The position numbers were made by a program, and so were the translations under genes. A stretch of DNA of 45,818 nucleotides, from NCBI GenBank assembly GCA_015066065.1, contig SVPB01000007.1, positions 1-45,818 on the forward strand. The letters run 5' to 3'. This document shows, piece by piece, positions 40,397 through 45,818 of this stretch (position 1 is the first letter of the stretch; the number at the start of each line of letters is the position of its first letter). This DNA is from Oscillospiraceae bacterium (lineage in GTDB: Bacteria; Bacillota; Clostridia; Oscillospirales; Acutalibacteraceae). The notes beneath the pieces were generated by a model. The model was not told the DNA's origin. It saw only the letters and a program-made list of their open reading frames with translations, and did not search any database.

Positions 40397-41038
40397 ATGA
40401 AGGATACGTTTAAAGGTATGGGCGACGTGCTGTTTTGTTTATTTGAAGTGATCGTGGGCATCCTGCTGTTCATCAATCCGGCAGAGTTCACCATGGGCAT
40501 TCTCATGGCCATCGGTGTCGCCCTATTGGTTGCCGGCGTGTGCAACATCGTCAAGTATTTCCGCCTGGAGCCGGAGTTGGCTACCACCGGCCAATACATT
40601 TTCAAGGGCTTGATCGCCCTGTTGGCGGGTGCTTTCTGTGCCTTCCGTGCCGGTTGGTTTATGGAAACCGTTCCGGCGCTGACCCTCATCTATGGTGTCA
40701 TCCTGCTACTCATCGGCCTGGCTAAAGTGCAAACCACAATCGACATGGCTCGCCGCAAGGCTGAGACCTGGTATCTGCCCCTCATCTGCGCTGCCATCTC
40801 CATCGTTTGTAGCGTTATTGTGCTCAACAGCTCCTTTGACTCCAACGATACCCTGTGGCTGTTCACCGGTTTCGCCCTCGTCATCGACGCCATCATCGAT
40901 CTTGTCACCATCATCACCGATCGCAGAGGCGCCAAGAAAGACAAGAAGGACAATGACAAGGACGAGGACGAGGAGAAAAAACAACTTGAAGAAGGCCTAA
41001 AGGATGCAGAGAACGAGGAAGATCCGGCGGAAGAATAA
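40397..41038 (+). CDS. DUF308/HdeD-like membrane protein
   Basis: This 213-residue protein has six predicted membrane helices in three hairpins: VLFCLFEVIVGILLFI, MGILMAIGVALLVAGVCNIV, FKGLIALLAGAFCAFRAGWF, VPALTLIYGVILLLIGLAKV, YLPLICAAISIVCSVIVLNS and TLWLFTGFALVIDAIIDLVTII. The pattern fits DUF308/HdeD. The last about 40 residues are a highly charged cytoplasmic tail (KKDKKDNDKDEDEEKKQLEEGLKDAENEEDPAEE). ATG follows a GAGGT site. It is upstream of the YihY-family gene with a 70-nt gap and no terminator, so they are probably co-transcribed. Function unknown. Confidence 0.82.
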   Translation: MKDTFKGMGDVLFCLFEVIVGILLFINPAEFTMGILMAIGVALLVAGVCNIVKYFRLEPELATTGQYIFKGLIALLAGAFCAFRAGWFMETVPALTLIYGVILLLIGLAKVQTTIDMARRKAETWYLPLICAAISIVCSVIVLNSSFDSNDTLWLFTGFALVIDAIIDLVTIITDRRGAKKDKKDNDKDEDEEKKQLEEGLKDAENEEDPAEE

Positions 41039-41108
41039 GTCTGACCGAATGCATGACTCCCGGCATTTGCGCACACAATAGATCATCTCATGAAACGGAG
41101 GTGCACCG

Positions 41109-41951
41109 GTGAAACGGATAAACAAAACCACCTGGCGTCCCACGTGGCAGGTCATGATCAAGAACATCTACCGCCACAACGTGTTTAAAAGTGCGGCCGC
41201 TTTAGCGTATTATCTGCTTTTTGCGCTGTTTCCGCTGCTCATCTTCGCCTCCAACCTGTTGGGCCTGTTGAACCTTAACATCACCGACGTCACCCAGTCC
41301 CTCGCCCGGGTGTTGCCCACCGACGTGGTGGCCATCGCCGAGCACTATCTGGACTATGCCAAAGAAAACTCCAGCCATGCCATGCTGTGGTTTTCGCTGG
41401 TGTTCTCCATCTGGTTCCCTGCCCGGGCGGTGCGAGGACTCATGGATGACGTGCGCCGTGCCTATGATATGGGACGCCCACAGCATCCCTTGTTGTATAT
41501 TGCCAAGCAGTTTGTGTACACCTTGCTATTCCTGGTTGCCATTTTCCTGACCTTACTGCTCACGGTAGTGGGAGAAAACGTGGTGGAGGCCACCGGTAAC
41601 CTCCTCGCCTTTTCTCCACCTCTGTTGCGGTTGTGGCAATACCTGCGTTTTCTCCCCGTGGGACTACTGATGTATACCACCATCGGCTGTCTGTACTCTT
41701 TGGCCACCGAGCGACGGCAACGGTTTAAGGCCGTCATACCGGGTATTTTGCTGGCTTTGGCGGCATGGCTGATCATCAGTATCGGTTTTTCGGTATACGT
41801 AGAAAACTTTGCTCATTATTCTGCCATATATGGGACCATGGGGGCCGTGATCGTACTGCTGATCTGGTTGTATCTGTCGGCGGTAGTGCTCATCCTGGGA
41901 GCAGAGTTCAACGCCGCCCTGGAGCAGGTGCAAGGAGTCAAGAAGCTTTAA
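41109..41951 (+). CDS. YihY/BrkB (UPF0761) family membrane protein
   Basis: This is a 280-residue polytopic inner-membrane protein. The N-terminal block NIYRHNVFKSAAALAYYLLFALFPLLIFASNLLGLL is the most diagnostic part of the YihY/BrkB family. FSIWFPARAVRGLMDDVRRAYD and the C-terminal YSAIYGTMGAVIVLLIWLYLSAVVLILGAEFNAAL are also typical. The start is GTG at 41109 with GGAGGTG 7 nt upstream. It was once called ribonuclease BN, a label now considered wrong; the transport or structural role is unresolved. It follows the DUF308 gene and ends at a strong terminator. Confidence 0.9.
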   Translation: MKRINKTTWRPTWQVMIKNIYRHNVFKSAAALAYYLLFALFPLLIFASNLLGLLNLNITDVTQSLARVLPTDVVAIAEHYLDYAKENSSHAMLWFSLVFSIWFPARAVRGLMDDVRRAYDMGRPQHPLLYIAKQFVYTLLFLVAIFLTLLLTVVGENVVEATGNLLAFSPPLLRLWQYLRFLPVGLLMYTTIGCLYSLATERRQRFKAVIPGILLALAAWLIISIGFSVYVENFAHYSAIYGTMGAVIVLLIWLYLSAVVLILGAEFNAALEQVQGVKKL

Positions 41952-41961
41952 CGAAAGTAAG

Positions 41962-41998
41962 AGCCGCAAGCACGGATGGGCTTGCGGCTCCGTTTATA
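41962..41998. terminator. Terminator after the YihY-family gene
   Basis: GAGCCGCAAGC-ACGGATGG-GCTTGCGGCTC is a perfect 11-bp stem followed by CGTTTAT, between convergent genes. Confidence 0.85.
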
Positions 41999-42764
41999 GC
42001 AGCTCTTCATAGAAGTGGGAAACATAGCCTTTATCCGTCAGCAGGGAAAACACCGCATCCAGCTTTTGTTCAAACTCCGGCTGGTACCACTGGTAGTCAG
42101 GGTAAAAATACTGCTCGTGTATCATTATCCACAGCCGCTGGCGCACGGTCATCGGCGCTAAGGTCGCTATGGCTCGCTGGGTGTCAAAGCCGTTGATAAC
42201 CATGTCGATAGGAGCATACACTACGCCGTCCCGGGCGATCATCTCCCCCTCCCGGATGCGTGTTGCCTCCTCCTCGTCACAACCATAGGAGGTGCGTGGA
42301 TGCTGCTCGTCTCCGTAGAGGCCTAACAGCCCCCGGATGCCGTTGTCCCGAAGGGCATCAAGCCCTTCCGGAGTGGTCAGACAATAGTGGATGGTGGTGG
42401 TCTCAGCCAGCGCCGCCGGTGAAGCAAATCGAACGATCTCACGATGTACCGCCCGGCAATCCCGGTATACCTCGTCATAGGAAGAAAACTCGTAAGGCTT
42501 GACGTTTTCATAATCCGAGTGGAAGGAAAGCTTAAGCCAATCGGCGTTGTGCGCCCACTCGTCCCGGTAACGGTCGGTCATCTGGGACAGATCGAAGCTC
42601 TCGTCCCGATAGAACAGATTCAGTTGTACCTTGAGTCCGTATTTTTCGTGAAACCGACGATACATAGCCGGATACGGATGATCAAACAAGCTGTCCCGGG
42701 GATGTTCGGTCAGCTCACGCAGAAAACGGATGTTATCGTCCACCGTAAAGCAAAAAGTCTTCAC
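41994..42764 (-). CDS. Putative NodB/polysaccharide-deacetylase-fold protein
   Basis: This is a 256-residue cytoplasmic protein. It starts MKTFCFTVDDNIRFLREL, where TVDD resembles the first metal motif (TxDD) of NodB-fold deacetylases. LKLSFHSDYENVKPYEF resembles the second (HSxxH-like, but the second His is not obvious). HYCLTTPEGLDALRDNGIRGLLGLYG and MIHEQYFYPDYQWYQPEFEQKLDAVFSLLTDKGYVSHF complete a barrel-like pattern. I do not recognise a named family, and activity is uncertain because the metal site looks incomplete. The GTG at 42764 is chosen since GAGAGGTG lies 6 nt upstream; the ORF-track GTG at 42773 is too close to that site. Confidence 0.6.
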   Translation of the reverse strand: MKTFCFTVDDNIRFLRELTEHPRDSLFDHPYPAMYRRFHEKYGLKVQLNLFYRDESFDLSQMTDRYRDEWAHNADWLKLSFHSDYENVKPYEFSSYDEVYRDCRAVHREIVRFASPAALAETTTIHYCLTTPEGLDALRDNGIRGLLGLYGDEQHPRTSYGCDEEEATRIREGEMIARDGVVYAPIDMVINGFDTQRAIATLAPMTVRQRLWIMIHEQYFYPDYQWYQPEFEQKLDAVFSLLTDKGYVSHFYEELL

Positions 42765-42782
42765 AGGAATCACCTCTCCCCT

Positions 42783-42810
42783 ATTATAGCAAAAAACGAA
42801 TAAAGGTCAA
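42783..42810 (-). promoter_or_regulatory. Promoter of the NodB-like gene
   Basis: On the minus strand TTGACC (42805-42810), a 16-nt spacer and TATAAT (42783-42788) lie 18 nt before the chosen start. Confidence 0.75.
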
Positions 42811-42819
42811 GATAAACAA

Positions 42820-42847
42820 CCAAGGCCGCCCAAAGGGGCGGCCTTGG
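42820..42847 (-). terminator. Terminator downstream of the DUF2752 gene
   Basis: CCAAGGCCGCCC-AAAG-GGGCGGCCTTGG is a perfect 12-bp GC-rich stem. On the minus strand it is followed by TTGTTTATCTT. It closes the AT-rich gene group on its right and precedes the NodB-like promoter. Confidence 0.85.
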
Positions 42848-42872
42848 CGTTTCTTTGTTCGCTATTTCCCGG

Positions 42873-43376
42873 TTACCACAACTTAAAAGAAAGTCGAAAA
42901 ATGTAATATGCTGTATTCGCTATCAAAACACCATAAGTGTAAATAGAAATCATCTTTTGGTTGTGGAATAATCCTCGATTGCCGTACAGCCATACAGCCG
43001 ACACCAGGAACAGTGCCATGGCGTTGTAATACATATATCCCTTTACGTCCAGCCTAAACAAGGACAGCATTGCACGAGTAACCCCACATGTGGGGCAATG
43101 TACTCCGAAGAAATACATGATCGGGCAGGTAAACCCCAACGAACGATGAAGGAACAGATATACCGCCAACAGACAAACGGCAATCAAATTGTTAACTGTA
43201 ACATAAGATTTTATGACGCTTTCAGCAAAAAAATCACGATTTTCAATTTCATTTTCTATTTCGAACAACGTTTCCTGTATTCGTTTGGCATTGATGTGCC
43301 AGCCATTGATCTTATTGCAGGATTTTTTTAGAAAAGACAAAAAAGAACCGGTCGATCTTATGTGTGAAAATCCCAA
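42873..43376 (-). CDS. DUF2752 membrane protein, probably the 3' part of a frameshifted gene
   Basis: The diagnostic DUF2752 block is present: GFTCPIMYFFGVHCPTCGVTRAMLSLFRLDVKGYMYYNAMALF, with CPTCG and TRA. Helices flank it (NNLIAVCLLAVYLFLH and ISIYTYGVLIANTAYYIF). The frame has no convincing start: the ORF-track start is a TTG without a ribosome site. An overlapping frame with a good start (ATG 43410) runs into a stop just after an A7 run. Removing one A would join the two into a 178-residue protein. The DNA is clearly AT-richer than the genes to its left. DUF2752 proteins are small membrane proteins of unknown function. Confidence 0.7.
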   Translation of the reverse strand: MGFSHIRSTGSFLSFLKKSCNKINGWHINAKRIQETLFEIENEIENRDFFAESVIKSYVTVNNLIAVCLLAVYLFLHRSLGFTCPIMYFFGVHCPTCGVTRAMLSLFRLDVKGYMYYNAMALFLVSAVWLYGNRGLFHNQKMISIYTYGVLIANTAYYIFRLSFKLW

Positions 43377-43410
43377 GGATCATTAGAAAAATTGCAAATG
43401 CCGTTTTCAT
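43312..43410 (-). CDS. Short ORF (32 aa), probable N-terminus of the frameshifted DUF2752 gene
   Basis: The sequence MKTAFAIFLMILGIFTHKIDRFFFVFSKKILQ begins with a hydrophobic helix. Its ATG stands 13 nt after the stop of the Gfo/Idh gene, with GAGGA upstream, as expected for the next gene of an operon. It stops just after a seven-A run (T7 at 43323-43329 on the plus strand), where the DUF2752 frame is +1. It could instead be a real small membrane peptide. Confidence 0.5.
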   Translation of the reverse strand: MKTAFAIFLMILGIFTHKIDRFFFVFSKKILQ

Positions 43411-43423
43411 TTCTCGTTAATCC

Positions 43424-44566
43424 TCATTTGGGTTCATTTAACCACTCCTCGTCCCACGGATAATAGATAGACAAAATTTCTCCGCCCCTTTTCAAGGATT
43501 CCTCTGCATAAATACCGGGAATCGTCATAGCTAATCCCTCGCGAAGAGAGATCGGAGCAGGCAGCCCTTCTTGCACTGCACGGAAAAATCTGTCCTCTAT
43601 TGCGTAATCCATTCCGCCGTGTCCCTCTGCGTCAGGATTTTCGGCGTAGGCAGGAGGCATAAATTCACCGCTGATTTCTTCCATGTTGTTATTTGCTTTT
43701 TCAGAATTATAACGGATCACCGGTTTACCCATGCGATCAATACGCTCCATATACCCTTCGGTACCAAACACACGATAATTATGATGTCCTATATCTGCTC
43801 GACATCTTCCGTTTCTCATAAGACGAACAATTACACCCGATTCCGTTTGGAATTGCGCACACGACATATCATCTTTCTTGTCGCTTTTACCGTATTCTTC
43901 AGCAGCGGCATGTTGTCCTGTACCAAAGCACGAAACTCGGCGAAGATCTTCCCCAAGCACTGTCAACAGCGGTCCGAGCGAATGCGTGCAATAGCGAATA
44001 GGGGAAAGTAATTTTCGCCAGTTCCCGTTTTCAGTAAGTGCAACTGCAGTTTCCCTGTCTCTATCGGGATGATTCCAATGAATATACTCCGCCTCTAAGC
44101 AGTAAGGTTTTCCCAATTGTCCGCTTTGATAAAATTCATTTAATAACACGGAAAATTTTTGCTCATTGGGATTCGCGCCAACTGAGATGATTGCTGACGA
44201 TTTTTGAGCCGCCTTCCACAATCTGTCTGCCTCATCTAAGTTTGCAACTACCGGAATATCTGTAAGCACGTTAATATTTCTTTCCAATGCTCTTATACAA
44301 AAATCGGCATGTATATCGGCACCGGTTTCAACGATTACCGCACCCAGATTCGCCTTTTCGAGCATCTCATCATAATTTTCATAAAACACAGAATCAGGAA
44401 ACATTTCGCTAAACGGAGAATCCTCACGCCACTGCTTCTCATACCAATTGTGCGGCAAAATATCGCACGCTGCGGCGCACTCGACATAATCAAATTTTCC
44501 GGCCAGCTTAAACATTGCCCTGCCGCGGTGTCCCAAACCTACAACACCGACTCGAATTTTTTCCAT
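43424..44566 (-). CDS. Gfo/Idh/MocA family oxidoreductase
   Basis: This is a 380-residue NAD(P)-dependent sugar or cyclitol oxidoreductase. The N-terminal Rossmann fold has IRVGVVGLGHRGRAMFKLAGK, then CAAACDILP and AVIVETGADIHADFCIRALERNINVLTDIPVV, a variant of the EKP region. The C-terminal domain has EAEYIHWNHPDRDRE, WRKLLSPIRYCTHSLGPLLTVLGE and GHGGMDYAIEDRFFRAV. The HGGMDY block recalls the branch that includes NAD-dependent GH109-like glycosidases, so glycoside hydrolysis is an alternative activity. ATG follows GGAAGGGATC. The DNA is AT-richer than the core region, hinting at a different origin. It is followed directly by the DUF2752 locus. Confidence 0.85.
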   Translation of the reverse strand: MEKIRVGVVGLGHRGRAMFKLAGKFDYVECAAACDILPHNWYEKQWREDSPFSEMFPDSVFYENYDEMLEKANLGAVIVETGADIHADFCIRALERNINVLTDIPVVANLDEADRLWKAAQKSSAIISVGANPNEQKFSVLLNEFYQSGQLGKPYCLEAEYIHWNHPDRDRETAVALTENGNWRKLLSPIRYCTHSLGPLLTVLGEDLRRVSCFGTGQHAAAEEYGKSDKKDDMSCAQFQTESGVIVRLMRNGRCRADIGHHNYRVFGTEGYMERIDRMGKPVIRYNSEKANNNMEEISGEFMPPAYAENPDAEGHGGMDYAIEDRFFRAVQEGLPAPISLREGLAMTIPGIYAEESLKRGGEILSIYYPWDEEWLNEPK

Positions 44567-44601
44567 TATTGATCCCTTCCTGATGTTTTTATTTTTATTT
44601 T

Positions 44602-44610
44602 ATTATATCA
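44602..44610 (-). promoter_or_regulatory. Extended -10 promoter of the Gfo/Idh gene
   Basis: On the minus strand TGATATAAT is an extended -10 (TATAAT at 44602-44607) about 36 nt before the start. The -35 position (ATAGAT) is poor. Confidence 0.55.
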
Positions 44611-44632
44611 AAAACGTCATAAAAATCTATAA

Positions 44633-44650
44633 ATTTATTTCGAAATAAAT
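44633..44650. promoter_or_regulatory. 18-bp perfect palindrome upstream of the Gfo/Idh promoter
   Basis: ATTTATTTCGAAATAAAT is a perfect palindrome centred about 35 bp upstream of the -10. This position suits an activator or repressor dimer. It may also be chance in AT-rich DNA, although 18 bp without a mismatch is long. Confidence 0.5.
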
Positions 44651-44654
44651 GTAT

Positions 44655-44696
44655 AATCTTTCAGCCGAATCAATTGGTCTAATATGATGAAAGATT
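44655..44696. repeat. 9-bp inverted repeat AATCTTTCA / TGAAAGATT
   Basis: The arms at 44655-44663 and 44688-44696 are exact and separated by 24 nt. They lie between the palindrome and the hairpin that ends the TPR gene. Role unknown. Confidence 0.5.
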
Positions 44697-44707
44697 AGGT
44701 AAGAAGT

Positions 44708-44738
44708 AAGCCCCAAGAACTTATCGTCCTTGGGGCTT
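44708..44738. terminator. Terminator-like hairpin downstream of the TPR gene
   Basis: AAGCCCCAAG-AACTTATCGTC-CTTGGGGCTT is a perfect 10-bp stem 46 nt beyond the stop of the minus-strand TPR gene. The U tract is weak (ACTTCTTA on the minus strand), so efficiency is uncertain. Confidence 0.6.
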
Positions 44739-44784
44739 TGGGACCGACACTCAAAATGAAACCGGTCTTAAAACTTGATTTTCT

Positions 44785-45588
44785 TTAATTTATGTGTTGT
44801 AATTTTTCAATAGCAGATGTTTTTATTGCTGTTTCTCCGCCAAAATTAGCACAGTATTGATAGTGTTTGATTGCTTTGTTGGTATCCTGTAACTTTTCAT
44901 AAATTTCTCCCAACCAATAATTAGAAATAAGCATATCTATTTTATCAGGTTTTGGGAATAAACGCGACAATACGTTAAGGTGATATACTTCTGCGGTTTT
45001 ATAGTCACCCCTAGCCATTGCACGGTCACTTTTTAAAATTACATCCACCAAACCACTGCAAACAATGTTTAACTTTTGCTTTTGTATTTCATTAAAAAGT
45101 ATCTCCGCCGCTTGATTATCACCATATGAAAACAATAATGAGGATTTTAAAAGTTTAGCCAAATTTTGTTTTTTATCGCTTGCCACATTAATCATTTCAT
45201 CAACAGTCGCAAGTGCGTTTTCTCTATCATTTAATAAATCATACGCAATTAACGCTACCCGCAAAACATCGACGCTGAGCTTTTTAATAACTAAATCATC
45301 AGCATTTTTTAGTTTCTCATAGTGTCTTATAAATTCAGCAGGTTTTAATTCTTGGCGAACAAGTTTATTTCCTAAATTTATTAACTTTCCCTTTCCCTCA
45401 GCATATCTCCCCCAAAAGATAATAAGTACACAAAGCAAATATACGATTATGCCTAATATTAACAGAAAATTTTCATTAATGCCCATACTGTTAAAAACAG
45501 CCCATAAAGAGATGGCAATACTCGCCAAAATAAAATAGCATATTGCCATAATCAATATTTTTCTAAAACTCTTTTTCGTTAAAAACAT
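44785..45588 (-). CDS. Membrane-anchored TPR-like protein of unknown function
   Basis: This is a 267-residue protein with two N-terminal membrane helices (ILIMAICYFILASIAISLWAVF and FLLILGIIVYLLCVLIIFWGRYAEG). A cytoplasmic helical region follows with tetratricopeptide-like pairs, for example RENALATVDEMINVASDKKQNLAKLLKSSLLFSYGDNQAAEILFNEI and LISNYWLGEIYEKLQDTNKAIKHYQYCANFG. I do not recognise a specific family. The ORF track starts at 45711 by reading through the repeat array. ATG 45588, which has an AAAGG and GGTGAT upstream and a consensus promoter, is the likely start. The DNA is strongly AT-rich (many AAA and TTT codons), unlike the left part of the window. Confidence 0.75.
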   Translation of the reverse strand: MFLTKKSFRKILIMAICYFILASIAISLWAVFNSMGINENFLLILGIIVYLLCVLIIFWGRYAEGKGKLINLGNKLVRQELKPAEFIRHYEKLKNADDLVIKKLSVDVLRVALIAYDLLNDRENALATVDEMINVASDKKQNLAKLLKSSLLFSYGDNQAAEILFNEIQKQKLNIVCSGLVDVILKSDRAMARGDYKTAEVYHLNVLSRLFPKPDKIDMLISNYWLGEIYEKLQDTNKAIKHYQYCANFGGETAIKTSAIEKLQHIN

Positions 45589-45610
45589 AAAATCACCGAC
45601 CTTTAAGTGT

Positions 45611-45639
45611 ATTATAGCATAAAAGCGACGATAAATCAA
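45611..45639 (-). promoter_or_regulatory. Promoter of the TPR-like gene, abutting the repeat array
   Basis: On the minus strand TTGATT (45634-45639), a 17-nt spacer and TATAAT (45611-45616). The -35 overlaps the first hairpin of the array (from 45637), so the repeat may have supplied or altered this -35. Confidence 0.78.
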
Positions 45640-45818
45640 TGCGAAGCATTGTATATCATCAATTCCGCAGGAATTGCATATCATCAAAACGCAAGTTTTG
45701 TATATCATCAAGCCGACAGATTTTTAATACACACCTAAAGGTGTGATGATATACGCCGCACTTGTGCGGCAATGATATACACGACTGCGTCGTGATGATA
45801 TACCAAGCCTGTCGGCTT
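45637..45818. repeat. Mosaic hairpin array with TATATCATCA / TGATGATATA linkers
   Basis: Seven short perfect hairpins were found: CAATGC-gaa-GCATTG, CAATTCC-gca-GGAATTG, CAAAAC-gcaa-GTTTTG, CACACC-taaa-GGTGTG, GCCGCAC-tt-GTGCGGC, CACGAC-tgc-GTCGTG and AAGCC-tgtc-GGCTT. The left three are each followed by (T/C)ATATCATCA. The right ones are separated by (T/A)ATGATATAC, the reverse complement. An outer pair AAGCCGACAG (45710-45719) / CTGTCGGCTT (45809-45818) encloses the right half. The array continues past the window edge. The hairpin sequences all differ, only the linkers repeat, and no coding capacity is convincing. Confidence 0.85.

Noticed and set aside
45589-45711. ORF-track extension of the TPR-like gene (MMIYKTCVLMICNSC...)
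   Set aside because: It is a translation of the hairpin array and promoter, and a better start with a ribosome site is at 45588.
45637-45818. CRISPR array
   Set aside because: The repeating part is only a linker of about 10 nt in changing orientation, and the variable parts are self-complementary hairpins. There are no uniform direct repeats and no cas genes.

Overview
The window looks like a chromosomal segment of a moderately GC-rich Clostridia member, probably an Oscillospiraceae/Ruminococcaceae-type gut Firmicute. The reasons are strong AGGAGG-type ribosome sites, Gram-positive lipoprotein signals, Thr-rich surface linkers, gene pairs such as yloU-fakA and DUF2975-XRE, and DUF6062- and DUF6472-type families. 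This assignment rests on gene content and style; no rRNA or database match is available. No rRNA, tRNA, CRISPR array, transposase or phage gene was seen.

Layout. (1) 1-8214, minus strand, one tight operon read right to left: cysteine desulfurase, a sortase-B-like membrane protein, thiI, a CinA-amidase/sortase-like fusion, ruvC, ruvA, a YhiN-type flavoprotein and a second flavoprotein cut by the window edge. Both sortase-like proteins have lost the catalytic His and Cys. (2) 8316-10313: ruvX and divergent gdhA, sharing an intergenic region with two hairpins. (3) 10445-17440, minus: a 1382-residue surface protein with five repeated carbohydrate-binding-like modules, followed by a lipoprotein ending in a GH16-like domain. 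(4) 17718-18414: a DUF2975 membrane protein and an XRE regulator. (5) 18463-23612, minus: a lipoprotein solute-binding protein, yloU, fakA, ymdB and a DUF6062-type protein. (6) 23803-28980: metG, a flavin reductase and valS in one operon. (7) 29038-30990: a PfkB-family sugar-phosphate kinase and a divergent sdpR-sdpI-like pair with a clear operator. (8) 31156-38541: AraC regulator, GH106-like hydrolase, GT2 glycosyltransferase, lipoprotein, a 57-residue Cys protein and a GH78-like hydrolase, a probable rhamnoside-type glycan locus. (9) 38684-42764: alkaline phosphatase lipoprotein, DUF308 and YihY membrane proteins, and a NodB-like protein. (10) 42873-45818: a visibly more AT-rich stretch with a DUF2752 protein (apparently frameshifted), a Gfo/Idh/MocA oxidoreductase and a TPR membrane protein. 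It ends in a mosaic array of short hairpins.

The genes combine housekeeping (translation, tRNA thiolation, recombination, nitrogen assimilation) with envelope and glycan functions. The observations most worth following are the two catalytically degenerate sortases embedded in a tRNA-thiolation/recombination operon, one of them fused to a truncated CinA amidase, and the hairpin array at the right edge. Start sites were re-chosen from ribosome-binding sites wherever the ORF track began too early.
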